Of a DNA stretch of 64,000 nucleotides, positions 55,651 to 64,000 are shown piece by piece. The notes under the pieces were generated by a model, which was not told the origin of the DNA, made no database searches, and saw nothing but the letters and a program-made list of their open reading frames with translations. The position numbers and the translations under genes are program-made. This stretch comes from Dasyornis broadbenti (taxonomy: Eukaryota; Chordata; Aves; Passeriformes; Dasyornithidae). Numbering within the stretch: the first letter of the stretch is position 1; each line of letters opens with the position of its first letter. Location: assembly GCA_013397935.1 (NCBI GenBank), contig VZRN01000634.1, positions 1,995,288 to 2,059,287 of the forward strand, given 5' to 3'.

Positions 55651-56079
55651 AACCCTTCACTGAACAGATTTTTCCTACCCTCAGTAATGTTTCCTAGAAT
55701 TTAAAATTGATTATGGAAGGAAAAATATATAGCTCTTGCCAATGTTTGCTGTACCAGCAAGTTAAAATGAGTGGTTTCTAGAGAAGGAGTCTTTCTAGGT
55801 CTACATTATCATGATAAAGTATTTGTTACTTTGATTATCTTTAAATGAAAAACAACAAGAAAACAAATTCCAGTCATTATTATCCTCAAAATAAAATTAA
55901 ACTCCAGCCATTTATTTCTTCAGGGCAGATTGATCTTACCTGAAGTCATAGCCAGTCCAAGACAGGTCCACAGTCAGCCTGTTCCCCCTGCCACTTGCTA
56001 GGACCAGGAATTGGGAAAGAATCAACAGGAAAACAGTTGTCTAATGAAATTTGTGATGCTTCCCTCACTGGTGTGATGA

Positions 56080-56087
56080 CTACCTCA
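56080..56087 (+). promoter_or_regulatory. let-7 family 8-mer seed match in 3' UTR
   Basis: CTACCTCA is a perfect 8-mer target site for let-7/miR-98. It is on the transcript strand within the inferred 3' UTR. Function depends on conservation, which cannot be assessed here. Confidence 0.35.
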
Positions 56088-57384
56088 TTCAGCTTGCATC
56101 CCACATGTTAACATGATGTCCTGCATCCCTCCGGAAAGCCAGCTGGGGATTTTCTCCCCTCTTCTGGATTCTGACCCCATTTATCAGGGATATGTTGTTT
56201 CTGTTCCCACCGTGTTTCCTGCCAGTGTACTGTTACTGTTGTCATTTATTTCTGGGGTTTTTTTCCCCCAAATGTGTGTTTTATTATAACACAAGCAAAG
56301 AGGAGGGGGGCTGGCTTGGGGCTGTTGGTGTAACTGGGTGTTCTGTAACTGTTAAGCTGAGTTTATTCTGGTGTTACCTGGTTTTCTGAGTTCCAGGAGG
56401 TTTTTGAGGGGGGAAACTCCTCCCATGTGTTTGCTGAGAGACAGAGCCTGTGATGCCCGGTCTGTCAGATGCTCTTGGCTTCACAGGGCAACGACTCCAT
56501 GTGGCCCATTGTCCACCCCACACCTCTGCCAGGATGGGACCCAGCTTCCCCATAGCCCCTCGTGGTGTGGGGAGTGAGTGTGGGTCTCCCGCAGAGCCCC
56601 ATCATCATCCCCAGCTGCCTGGAAATGCGCTGGCCGTTAATTCCTGCCGAGCGTTGCCCTCTGCCTGCGGAGCTGCCACCACCAGCCTGGTGTTTCGGAT
56701 GAAAAATAGATGCTAACTGAAAAGGAAGAGAGAAAAAAAAAAAGAAAAAAATAGAAACATTTTCTCTAATTTACCCAGAGGAAACGTTCCTTGCCACTCT
56801 GAATAAAAGCACAGCCGAGAAAGAACGTGAAATAATTCTGTATTAAAAGGGGGCATTAAAGAGGTCAGTAAACCCTTATGCCTCCAAGAAAATCATTTAA
56901 ACACCAGTTTTCTGGGCTGACCCAGGCTGCAGCAGGGGATGCTGAGCGAGGGGCCCTTCCCTGGTATGGCCTTGCTGCGCAGGGCCAAGGGGAGACCCAG
57001 AGAGCAGCCCCGGCTTTGCTGCCTTGGCCCTCTCCAGAATATTTTGGTACTCTTGTCACTGTCCCTCTGTGTCACTCGAGATGAGTTCAGGCTCCTGGGC
57101 AAATCACAGTCCCTTTTTTTTTTTCCTACTTGCATCGAAACTGGCCATGCAAAAAATGTTCTGAGCTGCAGGGCGGGCAGGAAGGCTTTTTGGAAGGATT
57201 CCAGATGTAATTATTGTGCTTTTTAATAACTTAAACCTGTCCTCAGATTTGGTTTAGGAAAAATCGCTGGGATCTCTTGGTTTCCTTCAGGCAAACTTGC
57301 TCTGCTCCCCTGTTTATCCAGGAGAGCAGCAAACACCGACGATTCTCCCCCGAGCATGACGAGGACCCCATCTGGAGCAGCTTT

Positions 57385-57402
57385 GGGGCTGGGGCTGGGG
57401 GG
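57385..57402 (+). other. G-rich tract in 3' UTR, quadruplex candidate
   Basis: GGGGCTGGGGCTGGGGGG has three clear G runs with 2-base loops and a long last run, on the transcript strand. A three- or four-run RNA quadruplex is possible, but a clean fourth run is missing. Confidence 0.3.
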
Positions 57403-58365
57403 CTGAGTTCTTCCCTGCTCCCTTGGGAACTGGTGGCCTTTCCCACCCTCGAGGCTGTAGGACTGGGCCGGGAGGGATGGTGGAGGGCTGGGGGGCACAA
57501 CCGATGGCTAGAAAATTTCCCCCCTCCCCAAGCACTGTCTACTGAGGTTGTTGTCGTTCCCTGTTTGTTGTGAGCTGGAGGTGGCCTGTGGATCACACTT
57601 TGTGCAAAAGTGAATTCCTTTCTTTTTTATTTTTATTTTTCCAAATAGGAAACAAGTTGCTTTTGTGAAGAACACACTGTCTGATGAATATGTTGAAATT
57701 ATTCTTGGGGGGGGAGAAAAAAAAAATCAAATTATGAATGGAAACACATTTGTCTGTCATTGGGGAAAATTGATGGTCTTGTTGCTACAGCTGCTTTTGC
57801 AGCTATGGGTAATCTCTGATCCAACCTGTGAGCTGCGGTACCCGCCGGGGAGAAGCCCAGCCGCCCCCGCTGTGAGCTCTGCTGAGACTGAGATGGAGCC
57901 TTCGCCAGCGTCAGCTGATGTTCAGCTGATCTTAGCTGGGATAGAGTCTCCAGACACCCCTCACGAAACTGGCTCTCAGCAGCACCCGCCCCCGGCAGCC
58001 CAGCAGGGCGGTGGCTGGGCGGCCGCGGGACTGAGCGCGGTACGTCTCGTCATGGTGTCTCCGTTGCCGAGTATATGAAGAATAAATTGTTGTATATGCT
58101 GATATGTATGTTATGTACATTTTCACAGTGATTGAATCATTGTAAACAACAAAATGGAAAAAGGAAAAAAAAAAGAATCACCATTCTGTCTATTTTATGA
58201 AGATGATAAAGCAGCTTTATTAAATTATTATGATTCTGTTTCCAAATGGTGTACCTGCCACATTGGGATTTTTTCATCTGATGAGAACTTTGTTTTCCAC
58301 CTAAATGTGATTTTCTTTTCTCTGCTTTGAGCATCTAATGCATTTTAGTATTAAAGCAATTATTG

Positions 58366-58371
58366 AATAAA
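58366..58371 (+). terminator. PCDH19: Candidate distal PCDH19 poly(A) signal
   Basis: A canonical AATAAA hexamer lies in an AT-rich context and is followed within 10-25 bases by a GT-rich stretch (GTAAGTGTTTGGTT, 58379-58392) that could be the downstream element. Past this point the base composition changes and no AT-rich UTR-like sequence continues. This is the best candidate for the main 3' end. Confidence 0.55.
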
Positions 58372-58385
58372 ATGGAAAGTAAGTG

Positions 58386-61300
58386 TTTGGTTAAATATGC
58401 CTCAGTGGGTTTGCTTTGATGGGCTCCAGGTGCTGGTCCTGCAGAAGCCAGTGCATGGCTTGATGCCACCCCAGCCCCTGTCCCCGTCCTGTGGCTGATC
58501 AGCTTTGGCACCCAAGAGGCTGCAAACCTCAGGCAGAACTTTCCTGGTCCTGAGAAGGGGCTGTCCCCACGGGTGACCCACTGGGACAGGCAGGCTCTGA
58601 GCCCCATGAAACTGGACATGGTGCTGGTCCTTTGCACTGACACCTTCACCTTCAAGGGAAACACAGCTATAAGAGGGATGAGCACGGGTAGGAAACACCT
58701 CCAACACACACTTCTCCACTGAGGCATGGCTGAGAAGACATTTTATGTAGTTTTTCAGGACGGTGCTTTGGAGGAGATGGCAAGGAGCATCCACTGCCTC
58801 TGAATTAACAGTGGTTCGTGGACCAGTCTTATACATGGAGCATCTGAGCACTTTGCGGTTACAAGGCTAAACGCCCTCCGCAAGGTCTCTGCTCATTCAG
58901 TGGCTCAGGGTGGCACCAAGGTGGAACTGGAGCAAGAGCAGTGACACGGGAAGCCCTTTTCCCTGCCATGGGAAGATGCTTGAGCTGAACACCGAGTGCC
59001 ATCCTGCATGGCAGGGACACACAGGAACAGAGGTCAGCCGAGATCAACCACACCTGGATGAGCCCCCATCGCTTTCAACCAGCAAGGTCTGACCATCTGG
59101 CCTGGGGTCAGCTTTGTCACAGGTGTGTGTTGGCACGGAGACCACAGGTAACGGTTCACAGCCAGCCCGGTGCCGGCACCTGCAGCCTGTTTGCACCCTC
59201 ATTAGTGAGTCATTTGGCAGGTGGGTAAAAGGAGATAAATCCAGGCTGTGGGTGAGCAGTTTCTGGTTGTTTGAGGGAGGCTGGTGTCTAGTCAATCTGG
59301 GGAGCAGTGGTGCTGCAGCAGCAGAGCAGTTCCCGTGCCCGAGGAGGCACTGGGCTGGGGCAGCATTCCCGAGCTGTGACCCTGCCTGTGCCGAGGATCC
59401 AGCGCCAGAACTGTGCCAGCACCATGCACTCATCTGCCAGGTAGGAACTGACCCTGTTTGGGCCGGAATTGTGCTGGTGAGCTGCTCTCGAACAGTAGCA
59501 GTGCGAGGTGGATGCAGGAGGGGAGCAGCTGGGGTCTGCCCAGGCTGCAGTGGGGCTCACTGAGGGCAATGCGGAGCCCCAGCCCAGGGCTAGGCATGGG
59601 CTGACTGCAGGCTGAGAGATGAAATGGAGCTGAAACCGCCCCGGAGGGAAGACTCCTCTTGAGGCATCCCAGACCAGCTCCATCCACAACCTGCCAGAGC
59701 CCTGGGCGTGCTGGGTTTGCTCCTGGGTTAATAATCTCCCGCCACTCCAAGCCCAATCGGTTTGCTATGCTGGCTCGGGGATTGAAGAAGGGTCCCTGCT
59801 GTGCTTCTTGGCCAGTTGTTACTGTCCCCCCTGGTGGACCCCAAAGAGCCTCAGCATGTCCTGTGTCGAGACAGTGGCGTTGGGCTCCGCATCCAGAACA
59901 GGCTGGCAAGGGCCGAGGTGGGTTGCCCGAGGGAGGGATTGAGCGGCTGCTGCAGATAAAAATGGGATCCCTCTCTCTCTGGAAACGCTGCTGGCCACTA
60001 GGGATGTGCTGGATCTCACTGCTTGGCTGCTGCTGGGTGCCCAGGGAAGGATCCTGGGATGCAACGAGCCCCAGCAAAGTCCCTGGGACTGGAGGGCTTT
60101 GGCCAGGCAGGTCTGTCACTGGCACTGCTGGGTTACAGTCTCGGGTCTGTGCCACTGCTGATAACAAAAACAGTCAGTGTGGAGAGCTGGCTACTGCGGG
60201 TGGGCTTCACTCCCCAGGGATCTGTAGGAATCCATCGTTGGCACCCTGAGCTGCCCAGCGTCCCTAGGAGAGGGTTCCTGGGGATGGACAGGTGGCTGGC
60301 TGTCCCTCTCCCATGGGAGAGGGTTTCTAGGGATGCTGTCCTACATCCCAAGGTTCAGAGCCCCTGCCCCGCTGTGCCTCTGGCTGCAGTGAGAGGCTCG
60401 GCTGTGAAGCCCAGCTCAGTGAAGCCACTGAGCGAATAAATCAGCAAAGGAAGCTGGCAGCCCTCACCAGGCAAAGTTCAGAGATGGTTCAGAGACACAG
60501 ATCTCTTTCCTGTTTCTTCTGGACATTATTCTATATTACATTTGATGTTAAACTGGAATATCTAAATAGAGCCAAATAGGATTAACAAGCAATGACTTAT
60601 CATACACTTTGACTGTTAAGCCCACAAGGACAAGAACAAATAAATTGGAGGAATCAAAGGCGTGAAAGCACAGAGCAAAAATACATAAAATATATCTCCG
60701 TTTGAAGCAGGGCTCTGCTCAGGGAGTGTTGTGGGCCCAGAGGGGTGAGTGATGGTCCCTGTCCTGCCTTTCTGTTGTCTGGATCCAGGTTCTGCTCCCA
60801 TGTCAGGTGCTGGTGTGGAAGGTCCTGAACCAGCTGCCTGCTAGCCTTGCGCAGGAACCAGTGTCCAACTTCCCCAGTGGGCTTCCACTTGTTTGACTTG
60901 CAGCTGCTTTTTGTTTTGTGTTGTTGTCCTTTCCTTTTGAACACGATGCAAGCGAGGGTCCCCGAAGAGCCATGGCAGAACAAACACAGGCAGGTAGACA
61001 ATTATAGAGCTCACCTCTGCTGCCGCACTCAGCCTTGCTCAGCTCCCTCCTCCCGGCCGGAATGGGCTGTGTGGGAGAGATGACTCTTTGGGGACAAACT
61101 GTGGGCTTTAGGGTAGACATCATGCCACCAGCAGGGGTGTCTGGGCAGCTTCTGTGGGGACACGGCTGCTATCTGCTCTGCTGTAGAGTGATCAGTCACT
61201 GCAATCCAGCCTTTAAAATAAAACAACCCAAGAAAGCTGCACTGTGGTGCTGCTGTGGAAAACCCTGCCACGGTAGTTTCCATTAATACAGATAAAAAAT

Positions 61301-64000
61301 TGAGACACAGGGCAAACAATATTAACCCCATCACTGATCAAGCTTAAAAGCTTTTCCCAAGAAAAATTGCCTCTGTATTGCAGTTAAATAATGGGCAAGG
61401 GGGTGGCTGCCTGCAGAAGCCTCTGCCACGGTGCAGGCAGGTGCTCCTGGCCAGGGCAAGGGAAGGTGGCTGGGATGGCAGCAGAGGGTCAGACACCAGG
61501 CTGATCCCTTGCAAAGCTTTAGGACATAAGAAGCTCCAAGTTGGTCCTCTGCTTTAGGGAAAAATGGTACAGAAGCAGATCATCAGCGTTGGCAGAGGCC
61601 AATCTATGCTGCCTGAGGCTCATGAATCATCTTCCAAGGTGAAAATAAAAAGGAATTATGATAATAACCTCCAAGAGAGAAGCTTAGGGTAAGGGTTTCC
61701 AGCTTCCCAGACAGGAGGAATGGAGGTTGGTTGTGGGAGCTCATGTTCCCCAAATGTGGAGGTAGCTGGGGCAGAGACTCCCTATACCCTTAAGGCAGGG
61801 GGCTTTAGCCTGGCCCTGCTCCATGGCTGCAGCAAGGCTGGTTTGCTATTTTGCCCCACATCTCTGCCATACCTGCCTGTCTCACAGCCCCTTTGGAAAG
61901 CAGCTTTTCTGCCTGTGCAGCTGAGTGCTGTACCACCAGCACAACTCAGTGCTGCCCATCACCTGTGCCAGCCCTGGTGGGCGTGAGCCCCCAGCAGGTC
62001 ACACCTGCTTGGCCACCGTGGTGCTGATGCAGCTTCATGGGGCAGGGACCACCTTGGAAGGGCTGGATGTGAGGTGGGGGATCTGGGCAGGAAGCTCCAA
62101 GGATGGGGATGGCAGCAGCTTCATCCTGGCACTGCTACCAGAAACCCTCTGCTGTTCCACTCCCGCAGTGCCCATGCAAAGAGCAGGCACAGACAGGGTT
62201 GTTTTGACTGAGAAAGGAAAAATGAGCAAACAACCTTCTCCAGGTTCCTTTCTTTTTTTTTCTTTTAAAATCTCCTGATAAGGAAAGAACTTTTTTTTAA
62301 ACTCCCCTCCCTGCGTCTGCTGCACACCAGCTCAAAGGCTGTTCTTTATGTATTTGATTCTCTGTAAAATTGATCTTATTCTCTTTGGAGGAGTTAGGTT
62401 TAAATCACAGGATGAAATTCTGGCCACAGTGAATCAATAACAAATCTCCTATCAACCTCAGACTGGGGTAGAGACTTTGGCCATGGAGTTTAGGTTCCCT
62501 GCTTCCCAGTGGGAAATGTCATCTGTTGATGGAGGACATTTTTCCCTTGCTCAGCAAGTGAGTCCCAAGGTCTCCATTAGAGCACATTGGTTCTTCTGTC
62601 TTTCTGCTCCAGCCCTGCCTGCGCTTGGGACTGAGATAAGGAATAACGTCTCCAGTTCTAAATTTCAACGGAAAGCCTCTAACACACTGCCAGTTGCCTA
62701 CCGAGCCCTCCTCTAGTTCACACTCTGCCTCTGTTGGGATGGTGCTAGTGGGTGTGGAGGCAGAGCACAACAACGGCTGGGTGAGGCAGGACTTTTGCTC
62801 AGCTAGCAGTGAGCTCTGGCTCTCTGCACCATCCCTCCTCCATCGATTGTCCCAGTCTCCAGACCCCAGCACGGCTCTGCATCCTGCAGTGCCTCTTCCC
62901 TGGCTCATGGCATAGGGAAGTCATCCAGCATTGACACACTCTCAGCCATTCTGAAAGGGTCTTCCAAGGAAAAGGAAAAAAAAAAAATTAGTATTTAATT
63001 TTTTTAAAAAATTTTCTTCTTGAGGCCATAGTAATTTCATTCCACCTCCTTGAAGGTGATGGGGTCTGGCTGGACAGCCTGAGCACCCCCTGGGCCATGA
63101 GCAGGGTACAGCCCCTGTCGCGGGAATGGTCACCCTGGGTCCCCTCAGCCGCAGTGCTGGGGCTGGGTGGTGGCAGGGTCCCACCTCTGCAGCGATTTCC
63201 CCGCGGCAGCCACGTCTCCTCTCCCCACTGCTGGGAGAGGGAAATTCCCCTGAGGCAGATGGTACAGCAAAGCTGGGTCTTTATCGGAGGATACTGGTAG
63301 TGTTCAGCTGCTTTTGAAGTCTCCAAAGTGAGCTGGGATGTTTCTTGATCTGCTCTTAAATAAGTCATTGGCACTGCTGTTAACTCGCATTAAGCGCTGG
63401 AAGATGCCGGGGAGAGGCGGGCGCAGCTCGGGACGGGAGCTTGCCTGCACGGGGCACGCAGCCGTGGGGCACAGCCTCGGGAAGAGACTTTGGGGTATTA
63501 AATATTTGATGTGCAAAGTTTATTTTAGCCTGAGCCAGGCTGGAATCGCTGTGCCTCCAGAATGCAGTTAGTTGGAGGAGCAGCCTCGCATGATTTAGCG
63601 TTTGTTTTGCACCTCAGTTTCTCCTTTCCACCTCACCCCCAATCCCAGCTCATCCCTGGCCACGGGGACTGTGCCTGAACCCTGCCTGCTGCCCACAGAG
63701 CTGCTCTCTGGCAACACCCTGGCCTCTCTACACATCCCCACACCTGTTGGGGCACTGCATCCCTCCCGAGAGCCAGGGTTGTTTTTAGCTTGAACACACA
63801 GTGGTTGACACCCAAATATCCTTTTTTTCCCTGGTCCTTTGCTTGTGATTAGCTGTGGAAGGAGGAGGGCTTGCAGGAGGCTGAAACAGTGCCTGGTGTC
63901 CAGGAGTATTCAGTGTTAACAGAAATGTTGACAGGTCAGACTGTGTTTTTTAAATGATATTTTTTCACTTTTGCTCATTCCCCTTGGACTCTCTTCCCAC
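58386..64000. other. Downstream intergenic sequence, no supportable gene
   Basis: After the inferred poly(A) site I see no exon with homology I recognise on either strand, no CR1 copy and no RNA gene. The longest open frame is 245 codons on the minus strand at 59430-60167, which is compatible with chance in GC-rich DNA. In mammals the region 3' of PCDH19 is a gene-poor desert, which agrees with the emptiness here. Confidence 0.7.

Larger units (their letters stand above)
54154..58385 (+). other. PCDH19: PCDH19 3' UTR (probable extent)
   Basis: After the stop codon there is no further coding signal. The sequence turns AT-rich, with long stretches that look conserved, for example 54690-54790 and 58060-58380. 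The end is inferred from AATAAA at 58366 followed by a GT-rich stretch. A length near 4.2 kb is in keeping with the long PCDH19 3' UTR of mammals. Earlier possible poly(A) signals are ATTAAA at 54802, AATAAA at 55890, 56802 and 58081. The UTR also holds a TTA microsatellite (55617-55650) and a G-rich tract (57385-57402). The end is not proven. Confidence 0.6.

Noticed and set aside
59430..60167. 245-codon minus-strand ORF downstream of the gene
   Set aside because: No recognised domain, GC-rich DNA, and a length that can arise by chance; overlapping frames on the other strand are equally open.
58386..64000. Neighbouring gene (TNMD or TSPAN6) next to PCDH19
   Set aside because: In other vertebrates these lie on the 5' side of PCDH19, and no matching exon is seen here on either strand.

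Overview
The window is vertebrate nuclear DNA, almost certainly from a bird. Short, 5'-truncated CR1 LINE fragments are the only interspersed repeat family I can name, and the single gene has vertebrate exon-intron structure. I cannot name the species. The gene is delta-2 protocadherin PCDH19, read left to right on the + strand. It starts 16 bases into the window and its 3' UTR appears to end near 58385, so the promoter and most of the 5' UTR lie outside.

Layout: exon 1 (17-2157) carries the signal peptide, six cadherin repeats and the transmembrane helix. Four further coding exons (5187-5514, 26686-26744, 30156-30328, 53564-54153) encode the cytoplasmic tail. All five join in frame with consensus GT-AG introns to give a 3291-bp CDS (1096 residues plus stop) ending in RLKDIVL. 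A roughly 4.2-kb 3' UTR follows. The remaining 5.6 kb (58386-64000) shows no supportable gene.

The two large introns (5515-26685 and 30329-53563) hold most of the sequence. They contain CR1 remnants, AT-rich blocks with clustered homeodomain- or SOX-like motifs that may be conserved enhancers, a 42-bp minisatellite with an alternating 84-bp structure, a cluster of perfect palindromes, and an unclassified repeat present twice in inverted orientation. An unusually long antisense ORF (398 codons) lies in intron 2; I do not recognise it and do not call it a gene.

I see no operon-like, CRISPR, phage or other new multi-gene system. The observations most worth checking are transcript-level features of PCDH19 (a tandem NAGNAG acceptor, a stop codon formed across the first donor site followed by an intronic poly(A) signal, and no visible counterpart of the mammalian 141-bp exon) and the unexplained intronic repeats, palindromes and motif clusters.
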